From Typha latifolia (lineage: Eukaryota; Streptophyta; Magnoliopsida; Poales; Typhaceae): a stretch of DNA of 64,000 bases. Positions 37,308-49,630 of this stretch are shown here, piece by piece (position 1 is the first letter of the stretch; every line of letters starts with the position of its first letter). The notes under the pieces were generated by a model, which was not told the DNA's origin, did not search any database, and saw only the letters and a list, made by a program, of their open reading frames with translations. The translations under genes and the position numbers were made by a program. The DNA lies in the NCBI GenBank assembly GCA_019914945.1, contig CM034104.1, forward strand, positions 1,676,501 through 1,740,500, read 5' to 3'.

Positions 37308-37644
37308 GTAATTGTAGTCTATATGGGAACTCTTATGAGATAATGACCAAGAAGAAATATATAACTCTTATCAGATGTTTTTTTTTCCCTTGTTTAAGCT
37401 GTGAGGCTGATGATTACTATGAATAAAATATTATACAGACAAAGTCATCAGCACCAATAGAGAGATGTCCTTATTCATAAAGGTGAACCTCAGATTAAGG
37501 ACCATGCAAGTCCCACACTATCACGGTGCACCTGCAAGTAAAAAGAGGATCGACGTAGTCCATTAATTGATGGTAGGTTCAGTTACCCACAGTGAAAATT
37601 TGGGAATATACCAAAGGCATATAGATACTTCTTTGAATTTATTG

Positions 37645-37646
<2 letters not shown>

Positions 37647-37706
<60 letters not shown>
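37647..37706. repeat. (GA)n microsatellite
   Basis: About 30 perfect GA units, the longest pure dinucleotide tract in the window, about 340 bases upstream of the SABATH start codon. Confidence 0.97.
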
Positions 37707-37708
<2 letters not shown>

Positions 37709-39109
37709 CATAAGAAAAAAAAAGGTAATCTAACCAGAATTAGATTACAAGCTGAGAAGATTTCCTTATACATTGCTTTACATTGCTGACACTTGTAGCA
37801 TAAGAAGTCACTGTTACCTTGGAATTGAAACAGGAAAACCAAAGTCCTTTTGATGCATCCTTTGCATAACGTTCTAGGCCTCGCAGGGGCTAGGTTATCA
37901 CCCCAAGTTCAAAGTTATGACTGCAGAGTCAACACTGGAGCTGTACCTCTCTAGCCTTGTTCGACCTTGTTGATCTTATATGGCTTGCAAAGTGAGGAAG
38001 GGGGGGAGGGAGGGCCCTACTACAAAACTTTTTTCTTTGTGAAGATTGAAGAAGAGCAGCTTTCTCCTGCTATACCACCAACTGAGAGATCCAATTCCAC
38101 TCAATCCCAATCTGCAGAAAGCTGTGGTGAAATATCTTTCCCTCTTTGACCTATCAATATCTGCATATGGTTCAGGTAATTAAAGCAAAGCTACTCTGGA
38201 ATCAGTCTGCTCTCTTTTCTTCTTTTTGCAGATACCATCCCCCCCGTCTTCAATAGTCAATACAGTGATATTGTGTGCATTTGCAGAATACCTCCTGACA
38301 TTAACTGAAACAATGCCCATTTAATATCCTACCTTTTTGCTTACAAAAGTCAAAAATTTCGAGAAAATTCTCTTAAAATTTTATTAAAAAGTAAAGTGCT
38401 ACAAATACGTAGGGTGTTAAATACAATTTTTTTCTCTCTCTCTCTCTCTCGTTGTTGCTCTAAGAACTTGAATCATTTGGGCCTGCTCAAAACTTCTATA
38501 GAAGCTCCTTTGAATGCCAAAAGCTTGTCTTTTGGTACAAGTAATTTGTAAACAAATTCAATTATTAGTGGGCCTAAAAAGGCCCAGTCTCACTTAACTT
38601 GGAGCAAATTGAAAGCTTAAAACGTCAGGCGTAGTTACTGTTAAAGTGTTAAGTGTGAATTAATCTCACGCGTTAATTATAACCATTTCCAGAAGAACCC
38701 AACTCTTCTATCCTTCTCTCTCATTTATTAAGTTGTTTTGACTTTTGGAGGGGAGGAATCTGACAGCTTGGTCTTTGGTGTACGGCATGGGGATTTTTTA
38801 TTAGTCAATGTCAAACCCCCCCCATAAAAGGGTCAACGGATCAAGTGGGAGCGGTAGCCTAGTCGGCAGACTTCCATGCCGAAATGGTTGAGAAATTAGG
38901 CAAGCAGCCATTCCTAACCCATCCCCAATCCCCCATTAGTAAACAAAACAAACGACTTTTAATTCTAGAGCAGAGAAAAGGTAAGACTTGGAACTCATCT
39001 TGATCTAGTCCTGAAAGGCACACACGTGTGCAACTATTAACTAAGAAAGAGATATTAATCTTGGTGACACCGACTTAGTTCTCTATCTAATCAAGATTGG
39101 ACATTATAA

Positions 39110-39487
39110 TTATTTTATAGGAGAAATTACATTTTACTCCTTTGGTTTTTGGCCTAAATTTACCCCCTCATGTTTATGTTCAAATTGAAACTATTAATAA
39201 TAATGATCACATTTTAGATGACAAAGATTTTAAAAATATGTGTCTTTATTATATCTTTATCATCTAAAATCTGATCGACATTAATTTAGTAGCATTATAA
39301 ATCCTATCCAATTATCTACGGTTTTATCTTTAATAAGTATATTTAAGTTCGATTTGTAAATTAGTCAAATATGATAAAAAATATAACAACTTTAGTTTAC
39401 ATATAATTATAAGAAGATACAAATAAAATCATACGGAAAGAAGTCAATTTAGGTGTGAGGATAAAATTTAATTTTCCTTATTTTATA
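39110..39487. mobile_element. Mutator-type MITE with exact 10-bp target-site duplication
   Basis: The element body is 39120-39477 (358 bp). The left end is GGAGAAATTACATTTTACTC and the right end read inward on the minus strand is GGAAAATTAAATTTTATCC; they are imperfect inverted repeats. The body is flanked on both sides by TTATTTTATA (39110-39119 and 39478-39487). A 9-11 bp duplication is the signature of Mutator-like transposition. It contains no coding frame and is therefore non-autonomous. Confidence 0.7.
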
Positions 39488-40560
39488 TTTACAATTATTT
39501 AGTATTGCTAAATCTTGGGCCTCTTTGTTTAAAGCCCAATACTAATTGTGCTTTGTTGTTATTTTTCTAAAATTTAGATAGTTTCTTCTTGGTTTTCTTT
39601 TGTATATTTACTTTTAAAAAATCTCATATAGTTGTGTCCCCCCTCTAAATTTGTTACTCAGTAAAACTCTTATTTTTTTATATATATTAAGAATATTTTA
39701 ATCTTTTTACTATTAAATTATTAAGATTTAACTTAAAAAATAATTCGGTAGGTATCTATGCAAATAGCATATGTTTCCAAATATAAATATATAAATATTA
39801 ATTTTAGACAGATATATATATATATATAAAGTAAATAATGGACTTTTGAAGTGTTTACATGAGAAAAAAAAAACTTTCTTTCTTCTAATTATAGCCTCTT
39901 TAAATTGCATGACCATTTGTACAACTATTACTGCATCCATTAGAGTCACCTCTTTTCCTGGTCATATGAAGAAGTAGAAGAAGGAGGAGGAGGAGAAGAA
40001 AGAAACAAAGAACTGTGCTTAAGTTGGTCACTCTCACATCTTTTGACAATATATATATATATATATATATATCCTTTGCTAGCATATGTCACTAGCAATA
40101 GATGTCTTAATTGAAAGGTACACGGTTCCCATCTACTCTTCTAAGACGACGAAGATTCGTAAATCACCAAACTATTCATATATAACTTTATTTCCATAGG
40201 AATAACAAAGTCTTTACGTTCTTATTAATGACTGTAATCAGTTAAACTCAAGCTAAATCAAAGAAGAATAAATCTACAGAGCTAGTAATTACCAGGAAAC
40301 GACACAAAGAATAGAAGTACCAAATCAAGAGAATTAAAGGAAAAATTGAAAGGAGAGACCAGAACAGAGTACCAATTATTTAACAATGAAAGCAGCACAG
40401 TGACATCTACAGTCATAATTTAAACAAAAATCAAAGTGGGCCCAAACAAAGCGGTTTCCATGAGGAGTTTCCTTCCATAGCACGGGTCTTAATTTGGCAC
40501 CCTCGAATCATCGATCTATATCTCCCCCTTCTCTCCACCTCTCTTGAGGCTTTCTTTTGT

Positions 40561-40563
<3 letters not shown>

Positions 40564-40613
<50 letters not shown>
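40564..40613. repeat. (CT)n microsatellite in the leader of the third NAC gene
   Basis: About 25 CT units end about 45 bases before the start codon at 40660, so the tract is probably transcribed or part of the core promoter. Confidence 0.9.
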
Positions 40614-40617
<4 letters not shown>

Positions 40618-40659
40618 TCTTTCGTTTAGTTTTCTAGCTTTCTTTCCTGAGGTGCAAAA

Positions 40660-41962
40660 ATGGTTGAAGTCCAAGTAGTGAACAAGGAGGAGGAGAACTG
40701 CATGTACTTGCCCCCTGGCTTTAGATTTCACCCAACTGATGAAGAGATCATAACCAACTACCTCGCAGAGAAGGTTTTGAGGCCAACTAGCTTCACCTCA
40801 AGGGCTATGGGAGAGGTGGATATGAACAAGTGTGAGCCATGGGATCTTCCAAGTAAGTTATAAGTTCCTAATTAGTCACTTCCTGTTCAAGTTCCTATTT
40901 TAGTCTAAATTTTATGGATTCTCCTTTTCTTTTATCTTTTTTTTTTTCTTTTTTTTCTTTTTCATCTAGGCAAGGCAAAGATGGGAGAGAAGGAGTGGTA
41001 CTTCTTTTGCCAAAGAGATAGGAAATACCCTACTGGAATGAGAACAAATAGAGCCACAGAAGCTGGGTACTGGAAGGCCACTGGGAAGGATAAGGAGATT
41101 CGTAGAGGAAAAGGAGCTCTTGTTGGGATGAAAAAAACCCTTGTTTTCTACAAAGGAAGAGCTCCCAAAGGATTAAAGACCAACTGGGTCATGCATGAGT
41201 TTAGACTTGAAGGCAAATCTAAGCACTTTGATTTCAAACTAGCTCCAAAGGTCAACTTTTTCTTCTATTCTACTACGTTTTTTTTTCTATTATGTTTACA
41301 CATGCCTTGGGTAAACTAATTAAAAGACATATTGTGATATGTTTTTTTTTAAAATGTTATGACTGCAGGATGAATGGGTTGTATGTAGGGTTTTCCATAA
41401 AAACATTGGAATGAAGAAGGTAGACTCATTTGGAGATGATGATGGTGTGGAGACTCTGATGGATACAACCTACTTGAATTCTAACAACATGCCGAGTACA
41501 AGCTTAAGTAGTGGAATTACATCGAATCCTTCAAACTTTTCTACCATGAGAGGCTTGGATGATCAAATGCACAAGAGTTTCTTGCCTCACAGCCTCTCCA
41601 ATATGAGCAACCAACTTATCCAGCCAATGCTCTTACCCTCAATGCCTCCTCAAAGCCCTTCTTTGTTGCTTCCAGGATCAGCTAACTTGCAGTACTTGCA
41701 CCAAGAACATGCTATTATGATGAAGAATCTAGGTGGGGCTACTAATGCATCATGTGGCTCCAAGGGCACAAGCAAGATCGAACGACCGTCGAATTCGACG
41801 GCTAGTGCTTCTCAAGGTACTGGATTGAGCTATCATCGGAGCGCGGAGAATTCATCGATTGCAACAAAGAATAACATTGGAAGCTACTGGCCATATGGTT
41901 ATCTAAGCAGCCCTTCTACTGGACCTGTTACAGATTTGGACTGCCTTCATTGGAAGTACTGA
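40660..41962 (+). CDS. NAC transcription factor, NAC087/ORE1/CUC-related subgroup
   Basis: Three exons, 40660-40852, 40970-41250 and 41369-41962, encode 355 aa. Introns are at the standard NAC positions; intron 1 ends after a long polypyrimidine run. The NAC domain spans about residues 17-170: [98 protein letters not shown]. The pattern [20 protein letters not shown] and VVCRVFHKN places it with NAC046/087, ORE1 (NAC092), NAC100 and CUC proteins, which act in senescence, cell death or organ boundaries. The C-terminal region is Ser/Asn/Met-rich and ends DLDCLHWKY; terminal W-containing tails occur in this group. I found no good miR164 target site in exon 3, which argues for the NAC046/087 or CUC3 side of the group. 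Confidence 0.93.
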
Positions 41963-42983
41963 AATTTTCAAAGGGTTCATTTATGTGACAGTTTGTTTGG
42001 ATTTTTCTCATCAGCGAGTAAATTATTTCAGGTGTTCTTAGTGTAGATATACTTCTGATTATATCAGGACTAGCATGAAACTTATTCTTTTGGAAGCTTC
42101 ATCTTTGAATCCATACTTTATAATCTGTACTCCTTTTTTAAAATCTTTTTTGGCTTTTCTAAAGTTTATGCTTAATTCGATGTACTAGTAGTTAAATTCT
42201 CCTTCTAGAACTCTGGCTAGTTATTGCATGCCAACTGTGATATTTACATATAATGTAATATAACAATGAAGTTTGTGATCACACGCTAGCTGTGTATAAT
42301 ATATTTCTAATTAATGCTACATCTTCATTTATAATTCTCAGCTATTCATTTAAGATACATGAGTACTGAAAAAGATGAATAGTAATTACTAAATGCTTGA
42401 ATTAAGGATCTTCTTGTTATATATCTATCATTAAAATTGCATCTTAATTATTATTCACTTTATTTCTCTCTTGCTTCATCTTACAAGCAAAAGAGAAGAG
42501 GAGACTAATAATTAGGCAGGTGATAGCGATTAGTCGTCAAAAGAGAGCCTGCAACTCCATGCATACGCAGCTAACTTTCTTGTCAGTATTCAATAAAAAC
42601 AATATTTATTTGCCACTTCATAATCTTAGATACGAATAATTCTTGGTTATACCTAAATAGTCATCAAGTTATATATATACATAAGATCAACAAACCCACA
42701 AACATCTAGCTCAAAATCCACATGTGATGATTGCCTATTCATGAACAAAATCCAACATCCACATGCATGCATAACTAAAGCCTTTGCTTCTCCAACCTAA
42801 TATTATATCCCTCTATTTTTAGGCCGCCTTCTAAGGTTGATGAACCCTTTCATAATGCATGGATAGCAATAATGGCAAAATGATAGATTGGGTTGTCTCC
42901 TTCCAGATTATTTGAAGGAGAGAGTTGGGCCGCTTGTCTAACCTATCATTTTACAGGCAAACAACTCTGGAGATCGATAAGAA

Positions 42984-43026
42984 CAACAACAACAAAATAA
43001 ATAAATAAATAAATAAATAAATAAAT
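42984..43026. repeat. (AAC)n(AAAT)n simple repeat
   Basis: A few AAC units are followed by about nine AAAT units. Confidence 0.9.
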
Positions 43027-43639
43027 TAGGTTAGTAAAGGACAAAAGGGAAATGGAAGTGAGAAGAATAATAGAGGTTCTATTCATGTGATCTTCTTCAA
43101 AGCAAAGTGCGAGTTTGTTTGCTTTAAAGTTGGGGTTAGAAGAAAATGCCAAAGCCTTTCTACTACTCGCCTCATTTCATGCATCAAATGCCGGTTTACA
43201 AATATTCACATGCCTTGGCTTAGCTCGTTTCATCTAAAACCTCGTGAGTTACTTGTCAAGAAGAATACGTATTGGTAGCCTATGTGATTTTATAGACTTT
43301 CCTTCATAGTAGAATATATATATATATATTATAGGATCAAATATAGTTGTATAAAGTTAAAAATTAGGCTACTATGACTATAAATAAGCTAGTACTCTCA
43401 TTAATTATATAAAACCAAAAGGGAAGAAGAAGAGAGAGATATATAGATAGATACAGTCATGCGATCTACACATGACATGTACCTAATTCTGTTGATTTCT
43501 TTCGAGTCATGTCGAAAATGCTAGCATACAACGTGTCAAATTGGGAGCAAAACAAAAATTAAAAGGACATGAGTAGATTTAATTTCGTTAATTAATTTAG
43601 GAATTTTAGCACATTTGCATATATTTAATGTTAATAAGC

Positions 43640-43732
43640 AACTTTCATACATAAACTCCATTGTTGATCGTATCATTAAACTTTCATACATAAACTCCCC
43701 TCTTAGACTCTTAGTTGATCGTATCATTAAAC
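43640..43732. repeat. Short imperfect tandem duplication
   Basis: ACTTTCATACATAAACTCC followed later by TTGATCGTATCATTAAAC occurs twice in a row (43640-43680 and 43681-43732). The second copy carries a short insertion. Confidence 0.8.
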
Positions 43733-44079
43733 TCCATTGTTCGGTTTAACTTTTCTACCATCCGCTTTAATTTTTCAAGTAACAAAAGGAAGAAAAGTGC
43801 GATTTTTTAACTTTTAAATCTTAATCTTTTTTTAAGGAAATAATTATTGATAATTAGAAAATTATCTTTTATAACAACATCTCGAGCTTCCTCGGTTAGG
43901 ATTCTGCCCTCGTCCTCATCGCCACGTCACCATCACGAAACAGGCATGGGAGCACAAAAGGTGGGCCCCACTGCCATACTACTTTCCTATTGGTCGGTGT
44001 GAACTTTCTCTTCGAGATGCCGAATGGAAGGAAGGAAAGGCAGCGCCCAGGCCAAATAATTCGCAAGTTAATTGTACCT

Positions 44080-44452
44080 TAAAATCATGGGAATTTTATA
44101 CGTAACACCCTATCTTTTAATAAAATTATATTTTACACCCTGTAATTTTACTATTAGCAAATCAAATCTTATAATTTAAGACATATGCACAGAAAATACC
44201 TTGCTATTAAATCTATTGGTTAAACTTAATCAAACATCCGTATTAAATTAACTATACAAAAAAAATTATAAAAATACTCTCAACTAAGCCATACTAAGTA
44301 TATTTTAGTTATATTAGAAATAAAATATCTCTACTTAACAAAATATTATCACTACTTAACGAAATATTATCATGGTATTAGTATTCATTAAATCATAGGG
44401 CTGGATTTGCATCAAAAAGCAGAGTATTATATGCAAATTTCTCTAAAATCAT
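44080..44452. mobile_element. Mutator-type MITE with exact 9-bp target-site duplication
   Basis: The element body is 44089-44443 (355 bp). Its left end is GGGAATTTTATACGTAACAC and its right end, read on the minus strand, GAGAAATTTGCATATAATAC, an imperfect inverted pair. TAAAATCAT flanks it on both sides (44080-44088 and 44444-44452). There is no coding content. It is close in size to the element at 39120-39477, but the internal sequence differs. Confidence 0.65.
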
Positions 44453-45373
44453 ACTAGAAAACATAGATTCAACTTATATTAATAAAAAAAAACAAGATAT
44501 AATTTTCTGCAATCGTACTTGCTGTGTATATATACAGATATATAATGAATACAAGTATAAAATATATGCTTGTAAACAAGGAACTGAAGGAAGCAATGAT
44601 GTTTCTGAGAAGAGAATAAGAGCAATGTAGAAATCAATGGAAAATTTTCTTCTATCTTTCAATTTCTCATAGGTAGCTAAGGAAAGAAAATGACCCAAAT
44701 GCATTTATCTGGAGTCGCTTTAGTCTTTTGACCATTGTACGATAGTTTTTAATGTAGCAGTTGGCAAATTGAATTGCCAACCTTCTCTAGTCTTGGTCTC
44801 TCTTCGTTTGTAGGCTATGAGTTCTGGCACAGCTCCTATCACAACTATGTGGCACCATTTGCATACACATCTGTAACTATCCTCGCCATCAAATTGAAAA
44901 AAAAAATTTCTCTTACTTTGAAAAAGTAAGGCTGGTAACCTATCTGATGCATAGCATAATTCCGTATATATTTAGTGGTCTAACTAATCATTAATGCTTA
45001 TTGGTTATATTGACTGTATGAAAAATAAGTGTTGATGATATCATCTTTAACTGCATGTAAGGAATTAGAAGAAGTTAGCTAAAGAGTAAAGATAGTCCTT
45101 TGTTAATAAAGGACACTAATAAGAGACAGGAACGTAAGCAAGAAATAAATTTCTATGTATACAGCATTTAGAAGTTGATAATGCTTAAAGGTGAAGTTTG
45201 ATGTTTGCTTCCAGAAGGAGAGAATTGTTGTTCTGCTAACCTGTGCATGAGACCACAAAATTATGCATTGCCAAAGTTATGGACTTCAATAAGAACACAA
45301 TGTTGGCAGTAGAAAGTAGAAAAGGACATGAGACTAAGAAAGAGTAAACAAAAACCGCTCGGTTGGAGGAGAG

Positions 45374-45497
45374 GGAAGCAATTTGATACCTTTGCAATTA
45401 GCATCACAAATCACTGAAGACAACGTGATGTGTGTCAAGGAAGCAATTTGATACCTTTGCAATTAGTGTCACAAATCATTGAAGAAAACGTGATGTT
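45374..45497. repeat. 65-bp tandem duplication
   Basis: GGAAGCAATTTGATACCTTT through AACGTGATGT occurs twice with a period of 65 bases and a few substitutions (GCATC versus GTGTC, CACTG versus CATTG). Confidence 0.9.
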
Positions 45498-46789
45498 GAA
45501 TGAAGTCTCAATTGTCAAATGACTTATCTGAGTTGATGTAGTTTTCATGGAGGTTTCAACTAGAACAAAACTAGTACTAATTGACCACTCAATTCCTGTT
45601 ATCTCCAACCGTGGTGGAACTTGTTTGGTCAATCATTACGTGCAACATTTGTGGTAAATTTCACTTCCATATGAATAATTTCTGTTTGTATGTATTTGAA
45701 TATGACACGGAAATGAATATTTACTTTATATAAATATGTATACTACAACTAACGGTTTGTGTGTTGCAGTTTTTCTGTTTATGCTACTAAATATATGAAT
45801 CCATGATAACAAGTTCTAGAATAAACCTGAATGAGATAAGTAAGATCTAGCTCATGTAATAGCCTCAGCAACAGCAGAACAATCAGGACCAGCCCTGAGA
45901 AATTACTCTGGATTTCCATGTTAGTCATGTTAGAAGAACTAGTGGGTCAACTATATACCCAAATTAGTGAAAGAACAAAGTAATGTGATAAACATGAACA
46001 GGTGTATATATTGGGAAAAAAACATATTGGTATATCGATGAGCAATAAGACAAAATCTCACCACTCAACTAAATCCAAATATCAGATAATTATTTAAGTC
46101 TTCTATGAGCTGTTCAAGGAGTGTCAGTTTACAACCCTCTATCAGAATGCTAGTATTAGAAGATCCCTTTTCCCTCCCAGTCAAATGATAAACTTTTCCA
46201 ATGTTAGTTACCTGCATGACAAAAAGAATTTATGCCGGTAAAAACAATTTATGAACTTGATTTTGTCATTTAAACTCGAAGTTCAGATATATGAAATCTT
46301 TCCTTGTACGCAGAAGTTAATATCAAGGTATTGGCTTCAGTCATGATATTGGGAAATTGGACTTTGATATCCTTTTGTGCCGAGATGGGCAATCTAATCC
46401 GAGCAAGGACTCGACAGAATTTAGAACCCATATCCAACCAAAAGATTAAAACATCAGGTGTGGGCCCAACATTCTATATCAAGCCTGTTCTCTTCCTAAT
46501 ATGGGCTTGTTCCCTCTCTGCCTTAAAACTTTTTTCTTCATATTTCTTCAATTATCTTTCTCTTCTAGTATATATTATGCAACAAGTTGAGTTCATTTGG
46601 TATGCTTAGTTCAGACTCAAAGCACAGTACTCTACCAATCACTTCCAGTTCCAATAAGTAATTTTATGGGATACAAGACAAGCGAGTTTGAATCAGTATA
46701 GAAACAGTGACAAATTGTAGGGAAATTATAGAAGTACGACTATCATTGGTTTTCTATGCGACATATGTAGTCATACTGTTCCTTACCAT

Positions 46790-49630
46790 CTAATGCCAGA
46801 ATCCCAGTATGACAGCAATACCAAAAAGTACCATAAGTGCCACAGCTCCACCAGGCAATAAACCTTTGCTTGAAGCAGGCAATCTGCATATAGGATGAAT
46901 GGTAAAGTATATTCAAGCTTTATAAAAGAGCAAAGATGAAGACTGAAGAAAATCATTTGATGGCATGCCTGGAATTTTGGCTGAAAGTACTGCAAATCCT
47001 GTCCAATGGGTATTTTTAGTTCAAAAAGTTGGTGTTATACAACACAAATTTTGTTGATAGACAGTAAAATTAGGGTCTCAGTTCAGTTAGACAACAGAAA
47101 ACAAAACACGTAACAGTAAAGATTCTTCCGAGTACATTCTTTTGACCGTTACTGATTTGAATGATAAGTTTAACCAGGTGATTTCAATATTCCCACTGTC
47201 TAAACTTCCAATCCATCAAAATGGACTACCCAATGCGAAGAAATAAAGAGTTCTGCAGTACCACAGGTTCATGATGCCTAAAGCATCAGCACGAGGCTCA
47301 TCAGGTTTAGGTTGCCATAGATCACCAAGTCCTAGTTTTCACAAAAAATCATAAGGCAAATCATTTCGAATAGTCAGTTTAATTTCCTGCCCTCCTCAGC
47401 TATCTTCTTCTGCACTTGTATTGATCTAAAGAACTTATCCTAGGAATAGAAAGATAAATAATAAGGTTAATAAAGGTGTTGTCGGGTAATATTGGCCAAG
47501 CAATTATCTAACTTCCCACGACAAGAATGCAATACTTCCCCTCAATCTCTTGCCATTATCTATATATTACACTTTTCACATATCTATCCACCACAAGCAC
47601 TTCATAAGAATGTGTACCCAGGATAGGATGAGAGATGCGTGACCATCTTATGATAAGTAGGCTAAAGGGCAAATGAATATATTCTCTTAAGTTATCTGCA
47701 TGCACTAAAATGAAATTCTAAACTCTTGGATAGTTTAGTTATTTCTGAGTTAAAAACTGGATGAAAATTTCTTATATAGAAGGATCAAAATTAAGAGATC
47801 TGAACATGCAAAATTTCAAGTTATTTATATTCATTGCTTTTTTTCTATTTGATAATTAAGGCAGTAATATTTTCCAACTAACTTCCACCATATTAGAGCT
47901 CCAATTTAGACGAAAGGAGAAACATAGACATAAAAAGCAAGACCACAATTAATCCTCTATATCCATGATTCCTTTTTCCATTATTGAAGATAATACTGTT
48001 GATCTTACCTGTGTCTCTTCCTAGAGCGATGAACCCAAGCCATTGCTGGTGGTAGAACTCCAAAGAGAAAGCAGTTTGCATAGACTCCTGCAAAATCTAG
48101 AGCCTTAGAGAAGGCCTTCGAGAAGAAAGATGTGATGAAAATGGGGACAATGAGCACAAGCCATGTCAGAATTAGATGACTCATGCTAGAACTAGCATCA
48201 AACTGAGCTGACCCATTTGTGCTGTTTTTACTAATATCTTCAGTAGGGCCTTCACTAAGAATTCCTGTCAACATTCCAGCGGTAGTAGCTTGATCAGAGA
48301 TTCCCCATTCAAATCCAAACTGACCGACTTCATTCAAATTCCCAATTTCACCTCTCTGTCGACCCACTTCTTGTGAAAAATCCCTCCTTGTCTGAGCAAA
48401 CCTTTCTTTAATCAGTTCCACAGTATCTGCTAATTGTTTTGGGAAGCTCACAGCATAACCTATCATACTAGTGGCCAATGCGGCAAAAGCAAAACCTCTA
48501 ACAGCAGGCAAAGCAGAAGAATTTACAGAGAGCAGCAGCTTAATAGGATCATCAAAGGCCACATTACACCTCCCTGCTAGTCCTAAAATAACTGCATTCC
48601 ATGAAAGAACCATAGCCAATGGAACAGCACCTCCAAGAAGTATAGCTTTGCGGGCATCGTACACTGAGTCACCTACAATCTTGCACATAAAGGGAGTAAT
48701 AACATGGAATCCTAATGTAAGCACAGTGACCGGGATTGCAGGCGAGATGGCCTCAGGCCTCCAACAAGCAAATGCAAGAGAACCCAACAAATTGCTTCTA
48801 CCCACTGACAAACCGATCACCACGAGGGCCGTAATCGACACGAGCATTAGCCCGCAGAGCAACCGATTCGTGACATCGATGGCCTTAAAAGGGAAGAACC
48901 CAATTATGACGCCAATGAAACAAGGGAACAAGGCATGAGCTAAGACTGGATTAACCAAAGGAAACTGTTGGGAAACAAGAGAACCAATACCAGAAACGCA
49001 TGCGATCAGAAGAGAGAAGCTAAGGCTGGCATAGATGACGGCAACGAAGGCCGCAAAGTTTGCACCCAAGGTGTTTGTTGCTAGTCCCGTGAAGCTGACC
49101 TCGTCGACACCATCCTCTTCCATAGCCGCGAAGCTTAGTTCTGCGACGAGGACGATGGAGGAAACGACGTACATCCAAGAGAGGATGATAGCAATGGTGG
49201 ATGGAACAGGGCCTGATCTAATGGTGGCAGAGGGGAGACCAAGCATCCCTGGCCCAACAGCAGTGCCTATGATCAAACTAACAGCACCCCAAAAGCTCTT
49301 ACCTTTACTTTTATTCTTCCCAACCAATTTCTCTTTGATGGGTTCGTCTGCATCAGAGCTGGTAGGTGAGGAGAGGGGAACGGCATCACTCCCTGCTTTG
49401 CAACTTGGAGTATAGAGAAGAGGGTAGGAGGAGGACAGAGAGAAGGGTGGTTTGCAAACTACACTAGGGCAAGTGGGTATCTTGAAAGGGGTAAGATTTT
49501 GTCTCTGGTAGAGATGAGAAGAGGGGAGTGCAGTAAAAGGAGTGATTTTGGTTTGGATGCAGGGCACCATGCTTGAGTGGGGAAGAACGAGAGAAGGAAA
49601 GGGGGAGTGTTTTTGTTCTACAATGTTCAA
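46790..49630 (-). CDS. Tryptophan/tyrosine permease family protein, probably plastidial
   Basis: Two exons on the minus strand, 48009-49630 and 46790-46883, joined at AG|GTAAGA to TGCAG|A, give 571 aa in frame. The final exon encodes LLPGGAVALMVLFGIAVILG and ends FWH, a last membrane helix. Residues 1 to about 95 are Ser/Pro-rich with few acidic residues, like a chloroplast transit peptide. The motif GTAVGPGMLGLP (122-133) opens the first of about eleven membrane helices. The whole resembles the bacterial aromatic amino acid permease family (HAAAP) and its plant plastid homologue At5g19500. Between helices is a hydrophilic loop (around residues 415-490, LIKERFAQTRRDFSQEVGRQ region). It may move aromatic amino acids across the plastid envelope; the actual substrate is not known from sequence. 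The start could also be Met21. Intron 1 (about 1.1 kb) holds a possible alternative exon at 47262-47331. Confidence 0.88.

Larger units (their letters stand above)
37308..40659. other. Spacer between the SABATH gene and the third NAC gene
   Basis: No gene. It holds a long (GA)n tract at 37647-37706, a short transposon at 39120-39477, a (AT)n run at 40050-40072, and a (CT)n tract at 40564-40613 which lies in the leader or core promoter of the next gene. An open frame at 37967-38149 lacks any match. Confidence 0.5.
41963..46789. other. Spacer between the third NAC gene and the permease gene
   Basis: No gene. It contains the NAC 3' UTR, a (AAAT)n run at 42993-43026 next to AAC repeats, a (TA)n at about 43315-43330, a short duplication at 43640-43732, a short transposon at 44089-44443, and a 65-bp tandem duplication at 45374-45497. 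Confidence 0.5.

Noticed and set aside
38831..38935. tRNA-like GGGAGCGGTAGCCTAGTCGGC stretch
   Set aside because: No cloverleaf: B-box GGTTCRANNCC and an acceptor stem partner are missing.
48471..49415. Two open frames (155 and 126 codons) antisense to the permease gene
   Set aside because: Mirror frames of a real membrane-protein exon; no own promoter or family match.
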